This document shows, one piece after another, positions 51,502-59,433 of a stretch of 64,000 nucleotides of DNA. How positions within the stretch are numbered: the stretch's first letter is position 1; every line of letters starts with the position of its first letter. The notes beneath the pieces are model-generated. The model was not told the DNA's origin. It did not search any database and was given only the letters and a program-made list of their open reading frames with translations. The translations under genes and the position numbers were made by a program. Source of the DNA: Sporolactobacillus sp. STSJ-5 (GTDB taxonomy: Bacteria; Bacillota; Bacilli; Bacillales; Sporolactobacillaceae); contig NZ_JANFOJ010000011.1 in NCBI RefSeq assembly GCF_024385605.1, forward strand, positions 1 through 64,000, written 5' to 3'.

Positions 51502-51726
51502 TTACCCTAGAACGCCCTGGCCGGCGTTCTTTTCATTTGCCAAGCAAACTTCATAAAGCCTTTCAATCCGGTTAACTTCACTGGAACTAGCTTGAGCCAT
51601 TCCCGCGTAGAAACCTTTTTCCGCATCCGTTTGACTAAAATAGGATAAATCCTGTGCCGTTTTCAAATCTTGTTCAGCAAGTTTTTTTGTAAAAAGAACC
51701 AGTTCTGCAAAATGGCTTTTCTCCAA
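51502..51726 (-). CDS. Hypothetical early protein
   Basis: 74 aa from TTG 51726 with AGGGGGTGA. Helical: HFAELVLFTKKLAEQDLKTAQDLSYFSQTDAEKGFYAGMAQASSSEVNRIERLYEVC. No family recognised. Confidence 0.6.
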   Translation of the reverse strand: MEKSHFAELVLFTKKLAEQDLKTAQDLSYFSQTDAEKGFYAGMAQASSSEVNRIERLYEVCLANEKNAGQGVLG

Positions 51727-51740
51727 GTACTCACCCCCTT

Positions 51741-51902
51741 TTAGCGATTACGATAATATTCAGCCGCTTCTTTCACCGTCTTGAAATCGAACTCAAAATA
51801 CATAGCGCCGAGCATTTTCTTCTTTTGATCCTCAGTCAAACCAACCTTTGCAGCAGCTAGCAGCATATATCCGAGCGCTGCATCATTCGACCAATCAGCC
51901 AT
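51741..51902 (-). CDS. Hypothetical small early protein
   Basis: 53 aa: ADWSNDAALGYMLLAAAKVGLTEDQKKKMLGAMYFEFDFKTVKEAAEYYRNR. The start overlaps the upstream stop. Similar short acidic phage proteins occur beside recombination modules. Confidence 0.6.
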   Translation of the reverse strand: MADWSNDAALGYMLLAAAKVGLTEDQKKKMLGAMYFEFDFKTVKEAAEYYRNR

Positions 51903-52041
51903 TCAGTTCACCACGCTTCAAAATCACTTTCATTTGTGCAAGTTCTGCCATTGCCCAGCGTTCCGCTTTTACAAATCCGTTACGTCTAGCAACGTTTTTC
52001 ATGTTTTCAAGCATTGTGATTCGCGCCATTACTTCTTCCAT
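51895..52041 (-). CDS. Hypothetical small early protein
   Basis: 48 aa: EEVMARITMLENMKNVARRNGFVKAERWAMAELAQMKVILKRGELNG, after GAGGTGGG. Amphipathic helices; overlaps genes on both sides. Confidence 0.55.
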   Translation of the reverse strand: MEEVMARITMLENMKNVARRNGFVKAERWAMAELAQMKVILKRGELNG

Positions 52042-52172
52042 GGATTTCCCACCTCGTTTTCTTTTCTCAGATTTTCCAAGCTGTTCAAATACGCTTTGAA
52101 TTGAGTCGGATCCATTCGGTATTTCAGATCATCGATGATGTCATCCCTGGTTCTTAGAACATGTGCGATCAT
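52029..52172 (-). CDS. Hypothetical small early protein
   Basis: 47 aa: IAHVLRTRDDIIDDLKYRMDPTQFKAYLNSLENLRKENEVGNPWKK. ATGA overlap with the upstream regulator, so translation is coupled. No family. Confidence 0.55.
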   Translation of the reverse strand: MIAHVLRTRDDIIDDLKYRMDPTQFKAYLNSLENLRKENEVGNPWKK

Positions 52173-52783
52173 CCATACACCTTCTCACGCTCGATCTTGA
52201 TAAGCCGATCAACCGAGCTCACTGCCACTTTGTCAACTAACGCTTCATTCATCCAGGCATTCTGTATGTCCGCCCAAGGTATGTTCCAGTTCATCTCGAT
52301 CGACATCAGTACGCATTCCGAAGCTTGGAATGTATCATCGATTTGCCCCGCCTTTTCCTTAATTTCCGCTATCTGTCGGTCACTAAGTTCTTGTCCTGGT
52401 CTCATATCCTTGCTGAATATCAACAATTCTTGAGCGGCCTTGATTCCTTTTTGGGCTTGATCGATGTAGTTGATTAGCTGCTGCTCAATCTTCTCGATCA
52501 ACCTCGGATCTGTTGGTATTCTTGATATTCCGAAGATGTGCAATACTGCTTGTCTTGCAAGTCTGTCCTCACAGGCATCACACCATGTTAGTGCTTCATC
52601 AAGGCTGATATTACTTAGTCCATCCTCGACACTTGCAATCCTAAACCGCTGAGTGCCAATTGCTTCTGCAAGACCTGTTTTCGTTCGCATGTTCTCCTTG
52701 ACAGAATATTCTCGTGCTGCTTTAAGAACCTCACGTAAAGAAGATGCCCGAAACACGAGAGCAGGCCGTTTCATGTTCGCCAC
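52169..52783 (-). CDS. Phage regulatory protein (XRE-type N-terminus)
   Basis: 204 aa from GTG 52783. An HTH-like segment (TKTGLAEAIGTQRFRIASVEDGLSNISLDEALTWCDACED) lies in the first ~75 residues. The rest is helical (QQLINYIDQAQKGIKAAQELL ... WNIPWADIQNAWMNEALVDKVAV). A second regulator of the early region after Cro. Confidence 0.65.
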   Translation of the reverse strand: MANMKRPALVFRASSLREVLKAAREYSVKENMRTKTGLAEAIGTQRFRIASVEDGLSNISLDEALTWCDACEDRLARQAVLHIFGISRIPTDPRLIEKIEQQLINYIDQAQKGIKAAQELLIFSKDMRPGQELSDRQIAEIKEKAGQIDDTFQASECVLMSIEMNWNIPWADIQNAWMNEALVDKVAVSSVDRLIKIEREKVYG

Positions 52784-52836
52784 AACGTTCGCCTCCGACT
52801 GATTAATGACTTGGAATAATATAGAAATATGGATTG

Positions 52837-53154
52837 CTAGATTTTCATCCGACGTACTGTGATCTGTCGAACTCGCTCAATGTTCTCTTCCATAAACTTG
52901 AACACCGCGTCTCTTGGAAAACGACTTTTGATTAACTTACTTCTTGGAAATCCAGGAAGACTTGTAATCCGATCAACCGTTGGCAGACTGACCTGCAACT
53001 GTGCTGCAATGTGCTGGCGAGTAAGCATCATTGGAAGATCGTATTTATCTCGGCCTTCTTGTACTCCTTGTTCATAAGCTTTCCGGCACAGCGTTTGAAT
53101 GTAGTCGATCATGTCATCATTGAAATCGTCTGGTGTGAGTGCTACGCGAGCCAC
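52837..53154 (-). CDS. Excisionase-like HTH protein
   Basis: 105 aa. Helical N-terminus, then a winged-helix/HTH_17 segment: MLTRQHIAAQLQVSLPTVDRITSLPGFPRSKLIKSRFPRDAVFKFMEENIERV, as in excisionases and AlpA regulators. It may direct excision by binding next to the integrase arm sites. Confidence 0.65.
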   Translation of the reverse strand: MARVALTPDDFNDDMIDYIQTLCRKAYEQGVQEGRDKYDLPMMLTRQHIAAQLQVSLPTVDRITSLPGFPRSKLIKSRFPRDAVFKFMEENIERVRQITVRRMKI

Positions 53155-53168
53155 GTGATCGCCTCCTT

Positions 53169-53357
53169 TCAGTTTTGCTTAAGTGTGGCAATGGCTTGGA
53201 CAATGTCCCTAACATCATCAGAGAATCCGTCTCTAGCAATAAGAATATTTGCTTGTTCTGCTAGATTTGAAACGAGTTGCTTTTCAGGCGATTTCGTGAT
53301 GTAAAGCTGTCCTGATCCTGCAATTCGGAAATCTGCTACGGTTACTGGTTGATTCAT
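53169..53357 (-). CDS. Hypothetical small early protein
   Basis: 62 aa: NQPVTVADFRIAGSGQLYITKSPEKQLVSNLAEQANILIARDGFSDDVRDIVQAIATLKQN. Between cro and the excisionase-like gene. No family recognised. Confidence 0.55.
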   Translation of the reverse strand: MNQPVTVADFRIAGSGQLYITKSPEKQLVSNLAEQANILIARDGFSDDVRDIVQAIATLKQN

Positions 53358-53390
53358 TTTTGATCCGCCTCCTTTCTGTAGTGGGGTTGG

Positions 53391-53618
53391 TTAGTGCACC
53401 TCCTGCTCTTTATTACGCGTTTCGTGACATTGATTTTCAAAAAAAATAGTCCAGTCAAATCCCAGTGACTCAGCAATTCTTTTCGCATTATCAACAGAAG
53501 CGTTGCGTTCACCAGTTTCAATCATGGCATAAGTTGTTCTCGCTATCTCAGCACGTTCAGCAACTTCTGACTGTGTAAGATTTCGTTGCTTGCGAATAGC
53601 AAGAAGCCAATCTCTCAT
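53391..53618 (-). CDS. Cro-like XRE repressor
   Basis: 75 aa from ATG 53618 (GTG 53630 also possible). HTH: RKQRNLTQSEVAERAEIARTTYAMIETGERNASVDNAKRIAESLGFDWTIFF. First gene of the lytic operon, divergent from cI. It shares TRTTYAMxExGxR with CI, so both should read the same operators. Confidence 0.88.
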   Translation of the reverse strand: MRDWLLAIRKQRNLTQSEVAERAEIARTTYAMIETGERNASVDNAKRIAESLGFDWTIFFENQCHETRNKEQEVH

Positions 53619-53638
53619 ATTATTCACCATCCTTTCAA

Positions 53639-53759
53639 TGACGCATATTGTGTAATTAACTTATGAACTAATTATATGTCACGTTATGTGTAGTGTCAAT
53701 ACTATTTATAAATTATTTACACTTATTGCGTAATATATTTAAATGTCACATATTGTGGA
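53639..53759. promoter_or_regulatory. Immunity region: four operators and lytic promoter
   Basis: Four pseudo-palindromes of about 17 bp, TGACGCATATTGTGTAA type: 53639-53655, 53677-53692, 53717-53733, 53744-53759. Half-sites TKWCRCA/TGYGTMA. The lytic promoter on the minus strand is TTGACA (53694-53699), 17 bp, TATAAT (53671-53676); the second operator fills its spacer. A TATAAT (53762-53767) on the plus strand next to the fourth operator is the likely cI promoter. Confidence 0.78.
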
Positions 53760-53796
53760 GTTATAATTGTCTCAATAATGTTGGGAGAATGATCTT

Positions 53797-54159
53797 ATGC
53801 TGCTAAATGATCGACTTAGCGAATTGAGAACTGAAAGAAAATTAAGACAAGAGGACTTAGCAAGGAAGATCGGTATTGCTCGGACTACCTATGCGATGTA
53901 TGAGCAAGGGAAGCGCAATCCTGATTATGATACTTTGCAAAAGCTTGCAGACTTTTTCGGGGTAACCAGAGGCTATTTACTAGGTGACACTGATAATCCT
54001 AATGAAGAAATTGACGCGGAGTTAAAAAATCTTTTAGAAGATCCTGACTTCATGGTTGCTTACAAAGAATACCCAGGCAGCCCAGAAGAAGCTAAAGAGG
54101 ACTTGATTGGCTTTCTTAAGCTGATTAAAGAGCGTGATGAACGAAAAAAGAAGAAATAA
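53797..54159 (+). CDS. CI-like phage repressor
   Basis: 120 aa. N-terminal XRE domain (LSELRTERKLRQEDLARKIGIARTTYAMYEQGKRNPDYDTLQKLADFFGVTRGYLLG), then an acidic linker and short helical C-terminus ending in RDERKKKK. No S24 autoprotease domain, so it is not cleaved by RecA itself. The ImmA-type peptidase two genes on may inactivate it instead. Confidence 0.85.
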   Translation: MLLNDRLSELRTERKLRQEDLARKIGIARTTYAMYEQGKRNPDYDTLQKLADFFGVTRGYLLGDTDNPNEEIDAELKNLLEDPDFMVAYKEYPGSPEEAKEDLIGFLKLIKERDERKKKK

Positions 54160-54227
54160 AAATTTTTATCGTCATAATAGGTATTTTGTATTACAAATAT
54201 ACGTTCTGTTTCAGGGAGGTAATACAT

Positions 54228-55298
54228 ATGGATGAATTTGCAGAAAAGATTAAAACTTTATCAAAACGTGTTCTTCAAATTAGTGAAGTACAGACAAATG
54301 AAGAAGCAGCCAAGACAAGTGCGATCATGCCTTTCTTTCAAGCACTAGGATATGATGTATTTGATCCAACGGAATTTATGCCAGAGTTTACCGCAGATGT
54401 TGGAATTAAGAAAGGCGAAAAAGTAGATTATGCCATTTTAAAAGATGGTGCTCCCTTGATTCTCATTGAATGCAAGGCATTTTACGATGACCTTTCCAAA
54501 CGCGATTCCCAACTTTTTCGATATTTTGGAACAACATCAGCCAAATTTGGTATTTTAACAAATGGAAAAATTTATAAATTCTATACCGACCTCGATGAAC
54601 AGAACAAGATGGATAAAAAGCCATTCTTCACATTTGATTTGGCCGATCTTAAAGACAGTCGGATAGTAGAATTAAAGAAATTTCGCAAAGCAGGTTTTGA
54701 TGTTGAACAGATATTCGATTCAGCCTCTGTACTTCGCTACAAAAGTGAAATTCGTCGAATCTTGACCGCAGAGTTAGACAATCCATCAGATGAGTTTACA
54801 GTTTTCTTTCTGAATGGTTTTTATGACGGACGCAAAACACAGAATGTGATTGATAAGTTTAAGGGCATAGTAAAAACGACGCTCAATCAGTTCATTAACG
54901 AAAAAATTAATGATAAACTGCAATCTGCATTAGATGATTCAAAAGAAGATCAACAGAACACGGCTATCGAAGAAAAGGAAGCGGAATCTGCAGTTGAAGA
55001 AGATGTACCAAAAATTGAGACCACACCAGAAGAGATAGAAGGATATGTGCGTATTAAACTACTACTCAGTGAAGTAGTTAGTGCAGATCGGTTATTCTAC
55101 CGGGACAATTTAAGTTATTTCAACATTATTGTCGACAACAGTATCAGAAAATGGGTATGCCGTTTAGGACTGAATGGAACCAACAAGTGGATTCAGCTGC
55201 ATGATGATGAGCAAAACACCTATAAAATTGACACATTTGATGATCTGCAAAAATATAAAAAAGAGATTATTGATGTGGTTAATAAATATATAGATTAA
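54228..55298 (+). CDS. HsdR_N-like nuclease, accessory
   Basis: 356 aa from ATG 54228 with GGGAGG. N-terminal PD-(D/E)xK fold as in type I restriction R subunits without helicase: KTSAIMPFFQALGYDVFDPTEFMPEF, VDYAILKDGAPLILIECKAF (catalytic D, E, K) and TNGKIYKFYTDL. The middle is acidic; a C-terminal domain (YVRIKLLLSEVVSADRLFYRDNLSYFNIIVDNSIRKWVCRLGL) is a DNA/nucleotide-binding-like module. Common in phage lysogeny regions; activity unknown. Low GC. Confidence 0.75.
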   Translation: MDEFAEKIKTLSKRVLQISEVQTNEEAAKTSAIMPFFQALGYDVFDPTEFMPEFTADVGIKKGEKVDYAILKDGAPLILIECKAFYDDLSKRDSQLFRYFGTTSAKFGILTNGKIYKFYTDLDEQNKMDKKPFFTFDLADLKDSRIVELKKFRKAGFDVEQIFDSASVLRYKSEIRRILTAELDNPSDEFTVFFLNGFYDGRKTQNVIDKFKGIVKTTLNQFINEKINDKLQSALDDSKEDQQNTAIEEKEAESAVEEDVPKIETTPEEIEGYVRIKLLLSEVVSADRLFYRDNLSYFNIIVDNSIRKWVCRLGLNGTNKWIQLHDDEQNTYKIDTFDDLQKYKKEIIDVVNKYID

Positions 55299-55316
55299 TA
55301 TACTGGGGGAAGCACT

Positions 55317-55628
55317 ATGAGCAAATCAGAGTCATATTTTGACGGAGGACTGGCACAATATATTGGCTATCGTATACTTGGGTTTATTGTAACAATCATT
55401 ACCGCGGGTATTTGCTATCCTTGGTCTTACACCATGATCTTCAGCTGGAAAGCTAAACATACGGTCATAAATGGTCAACGCTTAGCTTTTGACGGAACTG
55501 CTATTCAACTATTCGGCAATTGGATTAAATGGTGGATTCTTACTATCATCACGCTAGGAATCTATGGATTCTGGGTATTTATTAAACTTGAAAAGTGGAA
55601 AATAAAACATACACATTATGCACTTTAA
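55317..55628 (+). CDS. Membrane protein resembling DUF898/YjgN half
   Basis: 103 aa with two membrane spans: YIGYRILGFIVTIITAGICYPWSYTMIFSWKAKHTVINGQRLAFDGTAIQLFGNWIKWWILTIITLGIYGFWVFIKLEKW is the pattern 'ITLGIYxPW ... F-GTxxxLFGxxIxxxLLTIITLGIYxFW' of YjgN/DUF898 proteins. 18 bp after the nuclease, same strand, then a terminator. Probably co-transcribed with CI in lysogens. Confidence 0.6.
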   Translation: MSKSESYFDGGLAQYIGYRILGFIVTIITAGICYPWSYTMIFSWKAKHTVINGQRLAFDGTAIQLFGNWIKWWILTIITLGIYGFWVFIKLEKWKIKHTHYAL

Positions 55629-55652
55629 ACATCTTTAATAATCTACAATAGT

Positions 55653-55675
55653 CTGGCCCTTAAAGGGCTTTTCTT
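55653..55675 (+). terminator. Terminator after the lysogenic cassette
   Basis: GCCC TTAA AGGGC stem followed by TTTTCTTT. Confidence 0.65.
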
Positions 55676-55721
55676 TAGACCATAATACAGAACATATGTT
55701 TCCGTGTATTGAGGTGTTGAC

Positions 55722-56252
55722 ATGTATTGCAAAACAGAACTTGAAGATTATGTTTTGTCTCTTTACAAAAGTCTTGGGCTTACTTGGCATGATGGCCCAC
55801 TATTGAATGAAGTGGCAGAGCGACTGAATATCGAAATAATCCATTCCCCTTTTCACAGCCAAGCATTACGCATTGGTGGTCGTGTGCGCATTAATTTGAA
55901 CATCAACCTTGAAATGTACGCAGATCAGTGGGAAACCTTCGGCCACGAACTGCATCATGCTCTCATTGATGTGGGCAATCAAGCACTCTTTCCCTTCCCG
56001 CTCAGACAGCTGCGCGAACAAAAAGCACAGAACTTTGCACTGCATTTCTGTATCCCGACATTTAGGCTTGAGCATCTACATTGGCCAGAAAGAGATGCAG
56101 CACCATTTATTGCTGAAAAATTCCGAGTAACCCTCCCTTTTGCATCAAAACGGCTGGAACAATATCGAAATCGCATTCTTCAAAACCAGATCGATGATTA
56201 TGCAGCTTCTGTCGCAGAACCTGCTATTCCCTTCCAAATTGATAAATGTTGA
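55722..56252 (+). CDS. ImmA/IrrE family metallopeptidase
   Basis: 176 aa. Zinc motif FGHELHHALI (HExxH) near residue 72, then FALHFCIPTFRLEH, as in ImmA, which cleaves the ImmR/CI repressor of mobile elements after DNA damage. Start ATG with GAGGTG. The pairing with a short, protease-less CI supports an ImmA-type induction switch. Confidence 0.88.
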   Translation: MYCKTELEDYVLSLYKSLGLTWHDGPLLNEVAERLNIEIIHSPFHSQALRIGGRVRINLNINLEMYADQWETFGHELHHALIDVGNQALFPFPLRQLREQKAQNFALHFCIPTFRLEHLHWPERDAAPFIAEKFRVTLPFASKRLEQYRNRILQNQIDDYAASVAEPAIPFQIDKC

Positions 56253-56322
56253 GTGTTCGTTGCAACGTTCCTGTTCAAATGATTAAACAACTTGGCTAGT
56301 GTGACAATGAGGAGGTATGACT

Positions 56323-57486
56323 ATGGCCAGCTTTCAAAAATATGAAACCAAACAAGGCATAAAGTGGCTTTTTAAAATGTACACAACCTACGATCCTCAA
56401 ACTGGGAAAAAGAAGATGACTACTTTCAGAGGATACAACACTAAAAAGGAGGCTCAGAAAGCCGCTAGAATCGTTCAAGATAAAATAGATAAGGGAATAT
56501 TAGCAGATGACAAAATTACTTTTGTTGAAGCATATAGAGATTGGTGGGATACCCACAAAAGAACACTTAAGCCTAGCACAAGATATAAATCCGAAACAAT
56601 ATTCAATAAACATATCTTGCCTTGCTTTGGAAAGATTCGTTTAAAACAAATCAACCAAGACTACTGCCAAAAAGTTATTGATAAATGGCGTGAAACTTTA
56701 TCGATTTCAACCACAAAAGACTATAGAGGGCATACCCAGCAAGTATTTAAATATGCAATGCAACACGAATGGATTTATAAAAATCCAATCCAATTCGTCA
56801 TAATTGAAAAACAGGACGAGCATTCACTAGCCGATATGGAAGATGATGAAACCGAGAATTTTTGGGATTTAAACCAATTCGAACAGTTTCAGACTCTTGC
56901 AATTAAAGAATTTGACTATCAAGACTTTATTATGTTCATAGTCATGGGGTATTCCGGATTAAGAAAAGGAGAAATGCTTACGCTTCGATGGTCCGACCTG
57001 GATTTTAAAAATAAAGTCATTCGTGTACGCAGAACCTTATTTTTTAAAAACAAGCGCGAGATCATTCAATCAACAAAGACTGGCTCATCAAAACGTGAGA
57101 CCCCTTTGACAGACAAAGAAATTCAATTTCTAAAAAAATGGAAGGTCATGCAGAAAGAACATTTCTTGGAAAGAGGAATTAAAGACATCGAGTATGTTGT
57201 TTGCCGTGAAAACTTAAAGCCGCTTCGTCTTGCTGATCCCAACGAAATTTTAAATAAGTTTCTCGTCAACCATCCCGAACTTCCAAAAATTAAAGTTCAT
57301 GGACTCCGCCATACCTTTGCATCAAATCTATACGCTGCCAAAGTTGATGTGAAAACTGCACAAAAATTTCTTGGTCACCGACGAATGGAAACGACGATGA
57401 ACATTTACACTCACGTAGCCAAAAAGGTGAAAATTGAGGAAGCCGGAAAGTACGAAGACTACATGAAAAATGCAAAATCAAAATAA
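56323..57486 (+). CDS. int: Tyrosine recombinase integrase
   Basis: 387 aa from ATG 56323 (GAGGAGG at 7 nt). AP2-like arm-binding N-terminus (QKYETKQGIKWLFKMYTTYDPQTGKKKMTTFRGYNTKKEAQKAARI), SAM-like core-binding domain, and catalytic residues R (SGLRKGEM), H326-xx-R329 (HGLRHTF), H (LGHRRMETT) and Y362 (NIYTHV). It ends about 90 bp from the end of rpsI and integrates there. An almost identical C-terminus is left over beyond attL. Confidence 0.95.
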   Translation: MASFQKYETKQGIKWLFKMYTTYDPQTGKKKMTTFRGYNTKKEAQKAARIVQDKIDKGILADDKITFVEAYRDWWDTHKRTLKPSTRYKSETIFNKHILPCFGKIRLKQINQDYCQKVIDKWRETLSISTTKDYRGHTQQVFKYAMQHEWIYKNPIQFVIIEKQDEHSLADMEDDETENFWDLNQFEQFQTLAIKEFDYQDFIMFIVMGYSGLRKGEMLTLRWSDLDFKNKVIRVRRTLFFKNKREIIQSTKTGSSKRETPLTDKEIQFLKKWKVMQKEHFLERGIKDIEYVVCRENLKPLRLADPNEILNKFLVNHPELPKIKVHGLRHTFASNLYAAKVDVKTAQKFLGHRRMETTMNIYTHVAKKVKIEEAGKYEDYMKNAKSK

Positions 57487-57508
57487 ATATGGTCAAAATA
57501 TGGTCACG
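57487..57508. repeat. Integrase arm-type site, right phage arm (candidate)
   Basis: Two tandem ATATGGTCA units starting right after the int stop; the same pair occurs at 11603-11624. It marks the P' arm of attP. Confidence 0.65.
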
Positions 57509-57525
57509 AACCAATTTTAAAGCAT

Positions 57526-57561
57526 CAAAAAAGCCCCTTCCGATCTCTCGGAAAGGGCTTT
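57526..57561 (-). terminator. rpsI terminator supplied by the phage
   Basis: AAGCCC-TTCCGA / TCGGAA-GGGCTT stem with T6 on the minus strand, 15 bp past the rpsI stop. It comes from attP, so integration keeps rpsI terminated; it also ends int (+). Confidence 0.8.
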
Positions 57562-57575
57562 GAAACGTTGATAAA

Positions 57576-57639
57576 TCAGCGTTTTGAGAACTGTGGAGCG
57601 CGACGTGCGCCTTTGAGTCCGTATTTCTTACGTTCTTTC
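57576..57639. other. attR (in rpsI)
   Basis: Last ~21 codons of rpsI, identical to attL over 57598-57639. The S9 sequence is unchanged; one synonymous Ala codon differs just outside the identical core. Confidence 0.9.
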
Positions 57640-57968
57640 ATTCTTGGGTCACGCGTCAGGAATCCGGCTTTCTTCAAAACAGCGCGGTATTCAGGATCAG
57701 CTTCGAGCAGTGCGCGGGCAACGCCGTGACGGATTGCACCGGCTTGGCCTGTGAAGCCGCCGCCTTCTACGTTAACAAGAACATCATATCTGCCTTCGGT
57801 TTCTGTTGCAACGAGTGGTTGCTTCAGAATCGTGCGCAGTGTTTCAAGATTAAAGAATTCATCGGCGCTGCGGCCGTTGATGACAACTTTGCCTTCGCCA
57901 GGTACGAGCCTTACGCGAGCGACAGAGCTTTTACGGCGTCCGGTGCCGTAGTATTGAACTTGTGCCAT
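57576..57968 (-). CDS. rpsI: Ribosomal protein S9
   Basis: 130 aa, full length, ending [14 protein letters not shown]. The essential tRNA-contacting C-terminal SKR is phage-supplied after integration. Follows rplM by 20 bp in the usual rplM-rpsI operon. Confidence 0.98.
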   Translation of the reverse strand: MAQVQYYGTGRRKSSVARVRLVPGEGKVVINGRSADEFFNLETLRTILKQPLVATETEGRYDVLVNVEGGGFTGQAGAIRHGVARALLEADPEYRAVLKKAGFLTRDPRMKERKKYGLKGARRAPQFSKR

Positions 57969-57988
57969 TATCTATTTTCCCTCCCTGA

Positions 57989-58426
57989 TCAACCGCGAAG
58001 CGTATAAGCTTCTGGTTGTTGTGCGGCATGCGGATGTTCCGCGCCTTCATAGACATGAAGTTTCAAGAAACATTTTTTTCCGAGACTGTTGTGCGGCAGC
58101 ATGCCTTTGATTGTTCTTTCAAGCATGTCGCGCGCGCGTGTTGCACGCATATCTTGTGCAGAACGCGCTTTGATACCACCTGGAAAACCTGAGTGGTGAA
58201 TGTATTTTTTCGTCAGCAATTTCTTGCCGGTTAATTCGATTTTGTTTGCATTGATGATGATGACATTGTCGCCACAATCAACATGTGGTGTAAAAGTCGG
58301 TTTTGTTTTACCGCGCAGAATGGCTGCCACTTCACTTGCCAAGCGACCAAGCGTTTGGCCTTCGGCATCGACAACGAGCCATTTGCGCTCAACATTAGCC
58401 GCGTTGGCCATAAAAGTTGTACGCAC
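57989..58426 (-). CDS. rplM: Ribosomal protein L13
   Basis: 145 aa from GTG 58426 with GGAGGAAA; the longer in-frame start (58456) is not credible. [27 protein letters not shown] and [29 protein letters not shown] are L13 signatures. Confidence 0.97.
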   Translation of the reverse strand: MRTTFMANAANVERKWLVVDAEGQTLGRLASEVAAILRGKTKPTFTPHVDCGDNVIIINANKIELTGKKLLTKKYIHHSGFPGGIKARSAQDMRATRARDMLERTIKGMLPHNSLGKKCFLKLHVYEGAEHPHAAQQPEAYTLRG

Positions 58427-58429
58427 GTT

Positions 58430-58626
58430 ATTTCCTCCTCTAAGCAAATCAAACATTCATATTCTTGTCTCATGCGCGACCCACAACCGCGTCTGAGTTG
58501 AGAGCCAATAAGGTCATTGCTCTCTCACCGTTTCAGTCATCTAATTGAGCCAATATCTTTGGGGCTAATAGTGGTCAAATTAGAAATGCCGAAGTATATC
58601 TTATAATATCTTGGCACTAATGTCAA
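58430..58626 (-). promoter_or_regulatory. rplM promoter and L13 leader (candidate)
   Basis: Minus-strand TTGACA (58621-58626), 17 bp, TAAGAT (58598-58603). The ~170-nt leader contains a GAGAG...CTCTC hairpin (about 58505-58531) and a CGCGGTTGTGGGTCGCG stem directly before the gene, similar in place to the L13 autoregulatory leader of Bacillus. Not verified by a covariance model. Confidence 0.5.
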
Positions 58627-58674
58627 GGCATTCGAACAATTCGTTCTTTGCTTCCTTGCTGTCAAAACGCCGCT

Positions 58675-59415
58675 TTAATAAGTAACTTGCCACAGAGTCA
58701 ACCCTTGCGGCGGTGCCGTTGCCGAAGCGGCTTGTCTGTCGCGTCCGGCTATGATTTCCGCCACCTTGTCCGATGCGATTTTATGGGTTCCAACATCCAG
58801 AAGGGTTCCGGTTATAATACGAACCATTTGGTACAGAAATCCGCTGCCGACAACCCGAATTACCATCTCATCATCTTTCTCCTGCTGAACGGACAAATGA
58901 TAGATGGTCCGCACCTTGTCCTTGACATCCGTATTTGCCGCACAAAAGCATGAAAAGTCGTGTGTTCCAAGAATCTCCGCTGCAGCCAGGTTCATAGCGT
59001 CTACGTCAAGCGGCTGCTTGATGTGTGACGTGTACGCTCTGCGGAACAAGTCCGGCTCGGGCCGTGTCAGCAGCCTGTAACGATACTCCTTCTTTTTCAC
59101 ATCGTAACGCGCATGAAACTGCTCAGGAACTTCCTCCGCCTGCCGCACATAAATGTCATTCGGAAGCAGACTGTTCAGTGCAAGCGGCCAGCGATCTTCA
59201 GGAATGCGCAGCGGCGTTTCAAAATGGAACACTTGGCCGAATGCATGAACCCCGGCATCCGTCCGACCCGACGCAGTAATTTTGATTAGCTGACCGTGAT
59301 GCATACGCGAGAGCGCAGCCTCTATGTCACGTTGCACTGTCCGTTTTCCGGGCTGTACTTGATAACCATGAAACAGCGTGCCGTCATAGGCAACCGTGCA
59401 TTTAATTTTTGTCAT
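58675..59415 (-). CDS. truA: tRNA pseudouridine synthase A
   Basis: 246 aa. Isomerises U38-40 in tRNA anticodon arms. KCTVAYDGTLFHGYQVQPGKRTVQ, SGRTDAGVHAFGQ (catalytic Asp) and VVGSGFLYQMVRIITGTLLDVG are TruA motifs. Last gene of the ecfA1-ecfA2-ecfT-truA run. Confidence 0.96.
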   Translation of the reverse strand: MTKIKCTVAYDGTLFHGYQVQPGKRTVQRDIEAALSRMHHGQLIKITASGRTDAGVHAFGQVFHFETPLRIPEDRWPLALNSLLPNDIYVRQAEEVPEQFHARYDVKKKEYRYRLLTRPEPDLFRRAYTSHIKQPLDVDAMNLAAAEILGTHDFSCFCAANTDVKDKVRTIYHLSVQQEKDDEMVIRVVGSGFLYQMVRIITGTLLDVGTHKIASDKVAEIIAGRDRQAASATAPPQGLTLWQVTY

Positions 59416-59433
59416 GACTTCACCTAAAATCGC

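Larger units (their letters stand above)
11436..57639. mobile_element. Complete temperate siphovirus prophage integrated in rpsI
   Basis: About 46 kb bounded by duplicated rpsI 3' ends. It contains integrase, CI/Cro immunity region, recombination and replication genes, TerS/TerL, portal, capsid, connectors, tail tube, tape measure, fibres, holins and endolysin, almost all in one minus-strand run, plus several accessory genes. No structural module is missing and no phage gene is obviously broken, so it may be inducible. A ParM/ParR-like module lies at the left end. Confidence 0.95.
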
